Source: Apteryx mantelli (Eukaryota; Chordata; Aves; Apterygiformes; Apterygidae). Taken from it: a stretch of DNA of 64,000 nucleotides. The stretch covers positions 88,096,007 through 88,160,006 of the forward strand of contig NC_089978.1 of assembly GCF_036417845.1 (NCBI RefSeq), in the 5' to 3' direction. A program made the translations under genes and the position numbers. Positions 1 through 12,500 of the stretch are shown one piece after another. Each line of letters opens with the position of its first letter. Position 1 is the first letter of the stretch. Below the pieces are notes generated by a model, which saw nothing but the letters and a program-made list of their open reading frames with translations, ran no database searches and had not been told where the DNA came from.

Positions 1-57
1 AACCCCTACATAGAGCTACACTTCAGAATAGAAACAGAGTTACAGATAAACGTTTAC

Positions 58-98
58 CTTTGTTTCCATCGCGGTGATCTTGATCTAGATCTCGTCAT
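58..98 (-). CDS. BCLAF3: BCLAF3 (BCLAF1/THRAP3 family member 3), first coding segment, partial
   Basis: Reading the minus strand from 98, the sequence encodes MTRSRSRSPRWKQ and the first two bases (AG) of an Arg or Ser codon, then a donor GTAAAC at 52-57. The Arg-Ser dipeptides followed by PRWK match the start of BCLAF3 (human begins MARSRSRSPRWK, from memory). The family is RS-rich and nuclear, linked to mRNA processing and transcription. The ATG is in good context (A at -3), and the preceding part of the exon has no upstream ATG. Only this N-terminal fragment is in the window; the rest of the gene lies left of position 1. Its place downstream of a minus-strand MAP7D2 agrees with vertebrate gene order. 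The call rests on a short peptide plus synteny. Confidence 0.86.
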
Positions 99-129
99 CT
101 TTTCTTACGTGTTTTTGAGTTTCTTGAAG
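58..129 (-). other. BCLAF3: BCLAF3 exon 2 (start-codon exon) with splice sites
   Basis: The exon is bounded by an acceptor reading TTGTTCTTACAG, with its AG at 130-131, and a donor GTAAAC beginning at 57. It is 72 nt long: 31 nt of 5' UTR (99-129) and 41 nt of coding sequence. It ends in phase 2. The preceding intron reaches back to the CpG-island exon near 9.04 kb. Confidence 0.82.
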
Positions 130-3100
130 CTGTAAGAACAATATGAATTACTAGTCTAATAACAGAATTGCACTACAACTGGCAATATGGGCAGTTATTT
201 TTAACAAGTGTAGTATCAGATGCTCCAGGTTTGAGGCCAGAGTAAGCTTTATTTTCAACTCTAATTCTCATTTTAAGGCAAGTAACTTTCTTTCCTAACT
301 GGTGATCTGAGAACACAGTTTATTTTCTTTATAATCAACTTAGAGCATTTGGTTATTGCTCACTTCTTTCTCTCCACATTTTATAATGCTGTCTGTTCAC
401 GCTTTTTTTAATGTTAAGAACCTCACAAAGAAACTGCAACTGAGAAAGTTATACCATAATTATTAGCACATACTGGATGCCACAAATGATAAAGGGAAGA
501 GGCACCCAGCACAATAATCAAACTTACAAAGAAAAAGGTTTTAGCATCCAGTTACCCATATGTACTGCACTTAAGTTTGTAATATGCCTTGATGTTTTTA
601 AATGGTTACAGACTTCCTGTAATCTGTTACTGCTCCATCAAGTGTTAACTTTTCTAACATCACATTTCATCCATATAAAACAGTATACAAAAGATCTCGC
701 TTCTATAATTCACTTGTTAATAACCTACTACCCCTGCATGCATTTAAATAGACAAGAGAGGCAATATCGCAAAAAGCACTGCTTTTTTAAAATTTCTAGT
801 ACATTACTTTCATTCTACCAGCTAAAAATGACAATTTCAGCCATGGGAAAATGAACATAAGATTATATGAACAAATGCAGGATTAGGAAGAGCACTGAAA
901 ATAACCAATGAAACAATTACAGTGTTATAAAAGCCCATGTTATGGACAATTCTTGAAGCCTGAGAGTAGTTTGGGACATCCCTTCTCATAAAAGATATGG
1001 AAGAACCAGAGAAAAGATTCATGGAGTCTACTCTTTTTGCCCTTCTTTGCAAGAAAAATGTTACACACTTGGGAAAGAAATGATGGAAGGATCTACAAAC
1101 CCACAAGTAATGCGAAGGCAAACAGGAAAATTGTGAAATTGTCAGGTAGCAGGCTTAGAAATTGGAATTTGGACTACGTACACCCACCTACAGCTCCCAA
1201 TTACCACAAGATGCTGTAAAGGCCAGAAATATAAATAGGTGCAAAAACAGATCCATCAACAGCTCTGAAGTTAGCAGACAACCAATCACTGGAAACTGGA
1301 AGAATACACATGGGTCAGTGTCACTCTACACGTGCTCTGGTATGTTCCACAGAAATCTGCTCACAGGCATTCTTGGAGACAAAAAACTAGCCTGGACTGG
1401 CCAACCATGGCTTTTCTGACCCTCCTAGTCACTCAAATACTTTCTTCTGTAATTAAATCTTTTACCTGACCAGCTGAAAGGGGAGAAGAAAAACAGAAAG
1501 CTTTCAGACACACAGGAAAATCTGGAAAAGGAGATACATGCCCACATGCCTGTTTCTCCCCCATCACATCAATTGGTCCAATAAAATACCACCTCTCTCC
1601 GTCTACTTTATTTGTATTATTAGATTATGACTACAACAGCACCTCCTTAAAAGGGAATATACAGCATACTTCTGATAGCTAACACCACACATGGGCATTA
1701 GACAAACCAACCTACTATATTTCAGACAACTAATTTGATTCTGGAAATGTTCACTTCCTAATCATTAAGCTAGATCATAAAAATGACCAGACAATTATTT
1801 ACAACACAGCAATAGCACAGGTCCAGAGAAAAACCTCCAAGAGTTTTTTGTTGTTTTTAAATCAAAAAAAGTCTCATTTACCATGAAAGTATTTGTTCTG
1901 TGACGAAACTGTCCATGTGGCAAGGAATAAAGGTGTAAGTAGTGTTGCCAGGGATAATGAAAGAGAAAATATGAAATACTCTAGAGACATACAGTATTAT
2001 TTCTTTGAACTGTCAAATATGAAGTTAAGCCTTACTTAGATCCTAAAGGTATGTATCTGAGAAGAAGATAGCATGAATTTACTTAGGCCCTTTCCGTTTG
2101 CTCTAAGATTGTACTAGCAAACATTAAATATAATGCTCCAAGAGTATTCATAAAAAACATTTTATTTTTCAAATAGTAAGATCAAGGCCTACATAATTTT
2201 GTACTTCTCACCAATAAAAAATACCTTACCAAGTGGGGCATTAAGTACGTTGAAAACATGAAAAACCACCCCGTCTAATACATTAAAAAAATTATTGTAA
2301 ACTTTACCAGTGCTTTATATACTATTCAAATTTCTACTTTCTATCTTCCCTTGGGTTCTGAACTTTATCCTTCGTTTTGAAATTGAAGGATAAACACTTA
2401 AAAGACAAAGTACCATTAAACTCCACCCAAACCATCTTACAGAGCTTGATACAGTGCCAGTAGATCATATCACAGACCAATCAAGCTAGAAACATACATA
2501 GCCAAAGATTTTTCTATCCACATCGGCTAAACAATCATACTAAAAGCGTGACACAGATTGTGACAGCATGTCCTATTTCTTGCCTTAGGATAAACAAGAT
2601 TACTGCAATTCCAACGAAGACACTCCTTTTGTTTAGTGCAAAGAAACTGTTCATTCATTTGAATGTGTCTCCTTGAAAAGTCACACAGAAGTAATGCGAT
2701 TTCCTCACAGCAAGATTCAAAGGTGAAAAAACCATATGAAGGTAGTAAAAGCTCAACTCCAAAACTCCCAGCTAACACTATAATAAACAAATCTATGTAG
2801 AATTTGAAAGTACTTTGCTAAGTCCAGGTTTAAATCATCGCACCTCAATCAGTAAGACAGTTCCAAGTCCAAAGAAAGCTTTCTGTGGGATGGTTCCAGG
2901 TAGCAAGCTTGTCTATAGCAAAATTATTTGAATCAAGTGGAGGCCCTACAGTTCCTGAGTCAGCCATCCAGATGCTTCTTCAAGGCCAGTTCATTTTGAA
3001 CCAGAGACACCAGGATTTGCTATATTCTGGATTCTGAATTTCACCAAGTCCTCCTCCTCCTCTGTTTTATGGGAGGCTGTCACTACGATAAAATGTGAAG

Positions 3101-6100
3101 AACTATTTTTAACTAGGAGGTAATATTACTCAGATCACAGTGCTGCTTGTTATTTGTTGTGTTACAACAATAAGTGACTCATTATAGAGGAGTTATCAGT
3201 AACAGTGCTCAGATAGTTTTTAAACATTAATGAGGAAAGCCACCTTTTGTTTTCCTTGACTTTTGGAATTTAAATCAAACAACTTCCATCTCAGGAGAAA
3301 ATGCCTTAAGCCTATTGCCAGCTTTCCTTAGATTCTATCTTTAAGAGATCAGTGCTCTGACAAGTACAAAATTCCTGTACCTTTTTTTTTTTTTTAAGAA
3401 TCCGAAAGAGGTGTTTTGAAAGAAGTAACTCAAAAAATGAGCAGAAATGTTCTGGGTGTGTCGGCCAGGACACGCATTCTTTCACAAAGGCCATCAATTT
3501 AACAACTTGTTCTGCTGGACCAAACCATCTCCAGTCTCCAATCTTCTCCAGCAGGCAAGGTGAGAAATCACAAATTACTGCAATCATCTAGCTGAAAGGA
3601 GGGGAACCAGAGCTCTTGCAAATGCAAACAACCCCACGTAGATAAGTCTCAAATAGCTAAAACCTTACAGATAGAACACAGATGGAGTAAAAGTACCTAA
3701 CTCTTCTGTAAATAGACCATAAAATATGCGGACTGCTTTATATTCCTTTTGGGTGCGGACTCAGCTCCACTGGGTCAGCATTTACAATACAGATGATGGA
3801 AAAAATCCAATGCTGGAAATGCAATAAAGAGCAGGTTAACAGTAGCAGTGTTCACCATCAAGGAGCTGCTCCTGAATGAACTGCCATTTCACCTGCAGCA
3901 AAGACGGACAATTTCTCACTACTTTGTAAAAGACTGACTGACTCCAACTACAATTGTCTTCCAAACCTCTTACAGGCAGAAAGATTGAGCAAGTCTTTCA
4001 CAGGTTGGACCACACAGCAGACATGAAGACAGACACTGACCCTCACTGCAAAAACTGCCTAGCTCACTACCCTCTCATTCTGCCCTCCCTCTCCCCCATC
4101 AAAAATGAGCAGTTGCAAGTTCATTTGACTGTCTCCTTCTGATCAACCAGAAACTGCAAGGGACATGCCAGAGCATGTATTGCTGCAGCATCTATCAAAA
4201 AAGAGAAACCAGAAATCGAGAATCTCAGCACCAAGACAGCCAAATATCTGACAGAAACCTGATCAAATTAAAAGCTCAGCTGCAACCCAGGTTTAACTTT
4301 TCTATAAGTTTAAGGAACTTAAAGCCTGAAGCACAGAAAGCCAGTTTTATACTTTTTCATTTAAGTATAGGATAAACAGCAACTTTTCTAATAGATAAGT
4401 TATAGTAGCTGACTCAGAGGTTGTCACATGTGGGTTTTTTCCCCTCCTTGTTGCTGTCGTCTGGGCAGGATGCAAGCATTGCATGCACTTTTTTCCTGTT
4501 CAGCTTCCAGGCATACCAGCTCCCTTGACATTTCCTCTCCAAAAGGAGTCTGAAATAGGGCAGCTGAACCACAAGACATAACAAACCCCTCCATAAGCAC
4601 AGCTGTATCACATATCTAACAACAGCAGTAGGTACATAACACCTGGTTCAAAATCTTGTCTCCAAAATGGCCAACAGCATGTGCCTAGGGGAGAGCATAA
4701 GAATAAACACATTTCCCAACAGCCAGCAAGCAGGTCGGAAAGTTTCTGAACTGCAATGCGAATCAGTAAGATTCAGCAGTAGCACAAGTTCTTTTCCTCA
4801 GAAATCAACTTCACACGTGCTTTAACTCACTGCTTCCCAGACTGGCTTGGGTATTATCACCACAATCTGAGGCTCCCAGTGCTGCGCTAGGCCCTGTATG
4901 CCTCCATATCTCCCGAATTTTTCTAATTGCCTTCGGCCTCAAAACCAATTCAGACTTTCACCCCCCACTGCCAGCCACTCCTCCCAGGGCACAAAGTAGG
5001 ATGCTGTGAATTGTGTGGTGCAACCCTGCCTCGGATCTTCTCCAACACCTGAAATGAGAAGCACAGGCACACCAACATGTGCACGTGCACCTCTGGGAAC
5101 AAGGAGAGCGCACCCGTGACTGACTCCCCACAGGCAAGAGCCCAGCAGCCTGCCTGAAGGGTCTGGCAGCCCAGAGGTAACTCCTGGCATACTCCCTCAA
5201 GGTTGTATGCATATCACAGTTTGAAAGCTATAAACTAGAACAGCTCAAGGACACACACTGTTTGAAGCAAAAGAAATTCAACTGAGGGATTTCTAAACCA
5301 TTCCCTCTTTCAGACAACTTGGTAGATAATCAGATCTGTGCAAGAGATCTTTATTCAAAGTTTCCATCCTCAATTTCCTCACAACTCTGATATTGTATTA
5401 GTGCTCTTCTAGGATCATAAATTCCTTCTCCTGGCCTTTAGACACTCTCAGACTCTCTTCCAGACCTCCAAGGTTATGGTTTGACACTTCAAAATATTTT
5501 GTAGCAGGTCTGGCTGCACCACCCCCAGGACACCGCAACCTCAGTTGCACTGGCAACACAGCCTGAATCCTCATCATGAACACCATCAGGAAAATGATGG
5601 GACTTTTCCTTTTTTCGCCAGGCTATGTTTATCAAAGTTTCCTAATCTGGTCCGTAGTATCTCTACAAACAACTGTGCCAAAACAATTGAGAAAATGGTG
5701 CACCATGACAGCAGGAGACAACATTATATGCCAGTACTCCTACTGAATACATCACACTGTCAAACCACAACCTGAGCATACTCTGACTCTTCAGCCAGCT
5801 CTCTTCAGTTTGCTTGTTAATCTAAAGATTTCTCCTAGCAGTAAAAATAGGGCTATAATCTTCTGGAAGCTCAGCCATTGCAGCTTTAAAGAACTAACTT
5901 TCTGTCCTTTCTCCTGTTTTTCAGCTTTACCCTTTTGCTATACACCAGCTGGAAAAAGTAGCTTTACATAGGTTGTAGCTTAATGCTAAGGATCATTAAC
6001 AGACAACTAAGCCTCATATTAGTGAGGTAACTGTGCCATACAGAGGCAGCATCACTCCCTTCTACTTGCTCTACATAACAAGATTCAAGAACACAGGAAG

Positions 6101-8428
6101 AGCCACTATAAGGGCATGTACTGAGCAGATGATAATGCCCCAAAACATCTCAAATTGTCTCACTGTTCCCTCTTTACACTCATAGTAGGATGAAGACCTA
6201 TCACAGAAAGTACAGGCCTAGCTGAAGTACAGACTATTTCTTAATGGACCACTAAGCAGATTTTAAGTAATCCCTTAAGAGGCAGGTGTAGGGGAATACT
6301 TTTTGTATATTTCAGCAAAAGACAAAAATATCTGAGTAAGTTTACTGAGCAAGTAACTTAAGCTCAGTATGCTCTCATTAAAACTAACTCATTTAATGAC
6401 ACTAATTAGCAGACAATGCCTCACCTTTGTAGAAAAATGATTACAATGCCAACAGAAAAGACTGAATAGGATAAGTCTATATCACATAATATATTACGTA
6501 GTTCAGTCTCAAATTAATACATATTTTTTACACAAAGAAAGCACAAGCTATAAACATACTGCCCAGCCATTTCTGTATTACATTGAATTAAAAGCTTTTA
6601 AAACACAGTCTGACCTCTGATCTATTACAGACAGATCATTAAATTTAACAGCACCACCCCCAGCTGATTCTGCCTATCAGGTTCTAAAGAGGTGTCAGAA
6701 ATGTGTTAAAAATTCATTCCTGTCATAGTCTTATATATGCTTTAGAAACAAAACAAACCACAACAACTTCCTGCCCACTGAACGCTATCCAACATGTACA
6801 AACTGTAGTGGAGATCTTAAGTCACAAAATCGATTTTGGGGGGGGAGAAACACCTTCTTAATTCAAAAGAAGTGTAGAATCAGCAGTGCTGTGCATGAAT
6901 ACTGCCAGCAAACCAAGCAGTTTTAGCTGTGTTCACCAACCACACCATAGAAGTCAGCCATGCTGGAAGACTCCCAGTACATTTCCTCCCTTCCCCAGAC
7001 ACAGTTCAAGTCTACTTCCACCCGAGAGGAAGAGGGAACCTAACTGTGTTTAACCACATCACTCGCCAGCTTGCTTGCTACGACACCAACGCAGCTCACA
7101 TTACCTCTTGACAGGTAAGCACCCACAAGGCAAACCGCACCAAAATTAAACCAACCTATCTCAGCATAGGCAGAAGGAAAGTTGATTTGATTGCTCTTAT
7201 AAAAGCGGTGGCAGAAATACTAGTTACTTTGCTAAAGGCAGATGTGGAGGAGTACAGCATGTCATGGACACTTATTAAGACAGCTGTTTATCAGGATAAC
7301 TGGGTGTGCCTCTAAAGGAAATGAATTACTTTCAGCTCACCTCAACACCAGTATTTTTAGAGAGAGAAGAAAAAAAAAAGAGAGCTAGAAAAATCCTAAT
7401 AGCTTCTGATTAGTCCTTCAGAGTAAAAAGAAGGAAACAAGGGGAAAACTTAGTCATCTGTGCTCTCTACCCCTCTCTGCTCAAGCCAGTATCACATAGC
7501 TTGCCACTTCACCAGGTAACTTCCTTCACCAAAGATGCTTCCATGCCTTTTTGCACATTTCTCCCATTTCCCTTTTTACATCCTGTTCCAAGCTGTTCCT
7601 TGAGCCTTTCAAACCCAGCAGAACTCACAAAAGATTCACTTCTCCCTGAGGCCCACAAACACACAAGGTAAGTAGGTAATTAAAATCTCCCAGTAATTTA
7701 AGTAGTCTTTGTTTTAAACCCTTGTAATTCAAGAACCTAAACTATATTTACAAGTGACTTGGGGCATTTAAGAACTGCACTAAAAGTTAGGTGTGCTCTT
7801 CTGCATGGAGTTGAGCCAGGTGAGGAGAATATTATCGTTGACTCCTCCTGCTCCCCCCCAAAGCATTACTGCCCCTTTAGATGTGTATGAATAACTGCAT
7901 GCAATCAACTAAACCAACTAAAAAAGTATCACAAAACACACTATTGGTCAAGTCAGTGCCAAGTCATCTTGTTTCAGTCATCTCAATCCTGAAAATACAT
8001 TAAGCTAAGCCAAAGAGACTCAAACTAAAACAAGACTACTATACAAAAAACTGTACTGCTTTAAATTAATCTAAACACACTCAGCAGCATAAAACTGTGA
8101 CCAGAAATAAATTACTTGCAATAGGGACTGTTGGTATTTATGCCTTGCTCAACTCTGAAGAAAATGCTGTCCTTACAATAATAACAAGCAGCCGACTCAG
8201 TCCTGCTGTACTGTTCACAGAGCAAGTGCACAGCAAAATGGGTTTTCTGGAACCATCAAGGCACATACATGCCTCAGAGACAACCCCGGGGCATTTCTTG
8301 TCACTCCTGTCCCATGCCTCTCCTTATGCTTTGTTTCTAGCCCTCCTAAATCTCACTGAAGGCTTATGCTGCAAACATCATATATAATATGATAATGTAT
8401 CTCTATACACATATATGTACTATATGTG

Positions 8429-8460
<32 letters not shown>

Positions 8461-8466
8461 GCACAC
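8429..8466. repeat. (AT)n(AC)n microsatellite
   Basis: About ten AT units are followed by about nine AC-type units, with one G interruption near the end. It is largely complementary to the TG/TA repeat at 8628-8672, so the two form a potential stem with about 160 nt between them. Confidence 0.95.
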
Positions 8467-8627
8467 GAGGATTACAGATGCCATTGCTACAGGCTACCTA
8501 AGCATCAGCAGATTTAAGATCGGTTCAGCAAAATCCCCACTGACCTCCTGTTCCCTTCAAATACACAGTACACCACACCTCGGACGAGCACCTTCAGGGA
8601 CAAACACGGCGAGCAGGGGAGAAAGAC

Positions 8628-8672
8628 AGACATACATACATATGTGTGTATGTGTGTATATATATATATATA
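8628..8672. repeat. (ACAT)n / (TGTA)n / (TA)n microsatellite
   Basis: ACAT-type units run into TG-rich and then pure TA units, ending just before the CpG island begins at about 8.69 kb. It is inverted relative to the microsatellite at 8429-8466. Confidence 0.93.
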
Positions 8673-9042
8673 AAAATCATTTCCCACCCTTCCCTATTGC
8701 CGACACCCCCGGCTGCGACGGGGGCAGCAGACGAGACCCCCCGGCCCCGCAGGCGCGCGGCCGAGCTCTGCTGCGGCCCGAGGGAGGCGGCCGAGGGGCA
8801 GGGAGCCGCCGGGGCCGGGGCCGGGCCTGGCCGCCATGGCGGTGCCTCCGCCGGCCGGGGGCAGGGCCTTTCCCGCAGCCGGGCTCACGGGCAGCGCCGG
8901 GAGGGACAACACCTCCGCCCTCGCTCCGCGGCGGGGGGGTGGCGCCGCCGCCGCCAGCGCCCGCTCCGGCTCCGGCCCCGACCGCCGCCGCGGCCCCGCC
9001 TGCCCAGGCCGCGCGGCGGCCGCCGCTCCCTCCCGCACTCAC

Positions 9043-9245
9043 CGCCGCCGGAGCCGGAGCCGCTTCCGGAGCCGGAGCCGCCGCCGCCTCCCTCCGCTCC
9101 GCTGGCCGCCGCCGCCGCTCCGCCCCGAGCAGGTGCCCGGCGAGGAGGCGGGGCGGGCCCCCGGCAGGCCGCGCCGCTCCCCGCCGCTCCGCGCCGGCCG
9201 CAGCAGCTCGGCAGGGGCGCGGGGCAGGGAAAGGGCGGGCGGGCG
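9043..9245 (-). other. BCLAF3: Probable BCLAF3 exon 1 (5' UTR); 5' end approximate
   Basis: On the minus strand GCGGCG is followed by GTGAGT, a full-consensus donor with GT at 9042-9041, inside the CpG island. The right boundary (transcription start) is a guess placed just downstream of the ETS motif at 9248-9256. The exon is rich in GGC and GGCTCC-type units. I see no ATG on the minus strand between 9043 and about 9400, so the leader lacks upstream start codons. Transcript data would be needed to fix the 5' end. Confidence 0.6.
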
Positions 9246-9247
9246 CC

Positions 9248-9256
9248 CCGGAAGTG
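9248..9256 (+). promoter_or_regulatory. ETS/GABPA-type motif
   Basis: CCGGAAGTG matches the core bound by GABPA and related ETS factors. It is common close to transcription starts in CpG-island promoters and lies just upstream of the proposed BCLAF3 exon 1. Confidence 0.55.
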
Positions 9257-9294
9257 GAGGGGCGGGAAGGCGCCGCCGCGGGCGCCGCCCCTCC

Positions 9295-9311
9295 CCGGGC
9301 GGGGCGGGGCC
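9295..9311. promoter_or_regulatory. Tandem GC boxes (SP/KLF-type)
   Basis: Overlapping GGGCGGGGC units lie about 50 bp upstream (minus-strand sense) of the ETS motif in the CpG island. They are typical of TATA-less promoters. Confidence 0.55.
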
Positions 9312-9560
9312 GCCCGCGCGAGGCGCCGCCGGGGGCCGTTGCTGGCCCCGGGGCAACGGTCTCCCCGCGAGAGGGCGAGCGGGCGGGCGCGGAGGATGTG
9401 CCTGGACACACTGGGAGGCTGCCGGCCGGCGGGGTGCGGGGCCGCGGCGGGCCTGTGCGCGGGCGCCTTTGGGGGTCAGAAGAGCAGCGGCTCTGCCGTG
9501 GGGGCGGCTGGAGGCGCGGCAGCAAGGACCTCGGCGCTGTGGGTCCCAGGACCCGCAGGT

Positions 9561-12500
9561 GCCGTCCCATCCCTCGGTAGCAGCAAAAATGAACTTGCAT
9601 GCTCTGGCCGTTGCGGGTGTTTATTTAGACACGTGGTCACCCCCTGCACGAGAAAGTTCTATGAAAAAATAAACTTCTCCCATGAAGCTTGCTGCCCGGC
9701 GTGTCCTGAGGCGATTAAAAATCCCCGGCTGACTTTCCGCACCAGGAGCGGGATGGGCTGCAGCCCGAACGGCGGGAGAAGGGCCGAGGCCAGCTCCGGC
9801 AGGGAGAGCGCAGCACCCGTGATTCCAGTGCTTTAGCTGGTTTCTGCTGCGACGTGGTGGGGCGGGCGGAGAAAGCTTGGTCAAAAGACTGCCTAAGGCC
9901 TTACCGGTCAAATAACCTATGATTAAATTCACTTCCGCATATGAGGTGTCCCAGTGGTGCTCTGGTCAGGCGGTAAAACCACCCAGACAGGGTGCTGATT
10001 TGTTGTGCTGACCCATAGCTAAAGCAGCTGTCACTTACTTGTCAGAGGACGGTGTGAGGTTTGTAGCATCTCTTGCAATACTTGAGTAAGCAGCTTTTTC
10101 TGAGGCTCTTTCCTGGTTCCTGGAGTGTTCCCTTCTTTAAGTATATATTCCAGGCCTCCACTCCTCTCTGAGATACAATCAGACCCAGCAATTTGAACAT
10201 TCTCCTTTCTAGGCCACTGGGATACACTCCCTTGATTGTCAATCATGATACCTAGCAGGCCTAACAGGTTTGGCATTTGAGCGAGTTTTTTCTTAAGCTG
10301 CAAACAACAGCTGAACACATTGACACATAATGAGGCCTTTTCGAAATGGAATATCTTTTTATGGTAAAAAAAAGCACTGCAAATGGATTTAAAATCATGC
10401 AAAGCCACACGTGAAAGATGATACTGACACTTTATTTTAGGCATTTGAGGTCAAAGATTGCGATACTAAAGTGGTGCCTTGTTGGATCAATCCGTTAATA
10501 TGTTTGATTCAGATAGACACAGACACACACTTCTGTTTTAGCCTGAGCACAGAGCTGTTGTTCGCTTTGTATTTTTACACTAGACACCGGAAGAAGGACG
10601 ATACCTGATCCAACACCGTTACAGTGGCACAGGCAGATGATATCCGATCCGGTATAAAGCTTGCCAATACCAAGTTAGCCTGTCAACATTTTCTTTAACA
10701 AATATGAGTCAGAAAAAGAGTATGTATTGAGTCAGCACTCTGTGTTACATAGTCCTGACATTTTTGATCCATGTCAGAGCCACAGGGCTGCATTTACTGT
10801 ATTACCAAACCATGGCCTGCTTTGGGGTGAAGTTAGCTATTTGTGTTCACTGGATAAAGAAGGGAGAGGAAGGGTGCCTTGTTGTTGGCATTCTCCTTAG
10901 CCCCTTAATTAGATGTACTTCGAATAGGTGGTCTCAGCTTCCTTATGTTCCAGATTCCAGCGTGGGCTGCCGACTTTGGCTATCCTTCAGGCTTTTAGCA
11001 GATGACATCTTTCTGCCTTCCTTTTACAGGGCTGATCTTCTGGCTGAGCATAATCTTTGTGTCTCAGTCTTCTTAACCTTGTCAGAGTCGCTCTTGTTGG
11101 GACTGAGGGATCCCTCTACACAACTGTAAGTTTGGTTACTGTGCTTGAGCATTTGCAGGGTTCTGCGCGGCTCTTTAGTCCTTTTTGGACTAGCTCAAAT
11201 GCAAGGAACCAAGCACAATAGTCATACAAAATAATTTCTTGGGTCTTCATCAAAACACTTTGAACTTCTCATATGAAAAGCATATGGAAGTATAAGGTTA
11301 TTATTAACTTTAGTATAATGTCTTCCCAATTAAAAGATTTACTGAGCTATGTGATACAGAAATATAGTTGCAAGCTGCACTAAACAATGCTTGCTTCCTC
11401 TTTACCTTATCTCTATTTTTGTTAATAGGAGCTTGGAGTCAGAACAAGGCAGAGTGATCTTTAGATTGACTAAGGGAGACTGAGCAGGGCAGATGCTGCT
11501 ATTCTGCACTCTGCCAAAGGAGCATGGGCCAATGAGAATTCCCACAGCCTGGAGGGCTCAAGCAGGTCATGTGTATTACAAGTTTGGCATACTTTTTACA
11601 ATATGCAGGATAATCACTATATAGAAAGTTATGGCTTCATTCTCAAGACTAGGAAAATGAAACTAACAGAGAAAGAAAAATTGTATTGTTATTCCTTACT
11701 GCAGTTGGTGTCATGGTTTACCTGTTCTTTACATCTAGTGTGGCTAGTACTGCCCTGAAACTTAAAATTAAGCAGACACCTCACTTCAAGAAAAAATTGT
11801 AATAACTACAGACAATGCACCTCTGTTTGCGTATGATAAACTTATACATTACATATAATAAATTATACTTCATTATTAACCTCTTTGGTTTGAATTCTCA
11901 GATGCTCTTGAGCCAATATACACTTAGCTTGATGGATGTCATTAAGCATATACACAAGGATTTCCATGGTTGGGACCATGTAGTCTATGAAATCAAGAAA
12001 TGAAACACACTTTACAAATTAAATGAATTTTCAAACCAGCATCTATTAGTAGTTCCACAACATCATTATTCTCTGTCTGTAAATTGTAAAGGCTACTATT
12101 GCACAAGGCTTGACAATTGCTACTTATTAAGACTAACTGTTTTAATCTATTTCCATGTTTTTCTAATTAAATATCATTAGAATAGAGAATAGCTTTCACA
12201 TTCCTTTAATGTTTAATTTTGTAAACATTCCCTTTGGAAACCGTATGGCTGTGGTATGCATGCTAAACAGCTGGAAATTATGAATGGAAGTAACCTAGAA
12301 TTCAAAGACAGAAATTAATATTAGATAGTAGACAGATCTTACGTATTTGTTTTTTAAACTAGGCACTTCATTTTCTGCATAAAATGTTATTATTGGAGCT
12401 GAACTTTGCTGAACAGTAGCATGTTAATTAAAAAAAAGAAAGTGGAAATTAAACTTTTCTCAATCCCTAGGCAAGGTCAGGCACAGGAGCAGGTTGAGCA

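Larger units (their letters stand above)
130..9042 (-). other. BCLAF3: BCLAF3 intron 1 (inferred)
   Basis: About 8.9 kb lies between the CpG-island donor at 9041-9042 and the acceptor at 130-131. It is AT-rich with scattered short ORFs in all frames, none resembling a known protein. An A-run-containing purine patch lies near 7365-7390, and AT/AC and TG/TA microsatellites lie near the right end. No other exon was recognised, but an extra non-coding 5' UTR exon would be invisible without transcripts. Confidence 0.65.
8690..9560. promoter_or_regulatory. BCLAF3: CpG island, probable BCLAF3 promoter
   Basis: GC content and CpG density rise sharply over AT-rich flanks, with many GGC/GCC runs. GC boxes occur at about 9295-9311 (tandem GGGCGG), and an ETS/GABPA-type core CCGGAAGTG is at 9248-9256. 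No TATA box stands out. The island lies about 9 kb upstream (minus-strand sense) of the BCLAF3 start-codon exon and contains a consensus minus-strand donor, as expected of a housekeeping promoter with a non-coding first exon. The long open frames here in several frames are what GC-rich DNA lacking stop codons gives, and are not taken as genes. Confidence 0.88.

Noticed and set aside
8677..9600. 307-codon minus-strand ORF across the CpG island
   Set aside because: Same cause. The deduced BCLAF3 leader splices out at 9042, and the known protein start is in the downstream exon at 96-98.
9664..9673. AATAAA on the plus strand beside the CpG island as a gene end
   Set aside because: No plus-strand coding sequence leads to it; such hexamers are frequent by chance.
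8646..9836. 396-codon plus-strand ORF (and 384- and 278-codon neighbours) rich in Arg, Ser, Gly and Pro, including an SR-like stretch
   Set aside because: These frames come from CpG-island GC repeats where stop codons are rare; several frames on both strands are open at once and the SR-like run is GGAGCC-type repeat read in one frame.
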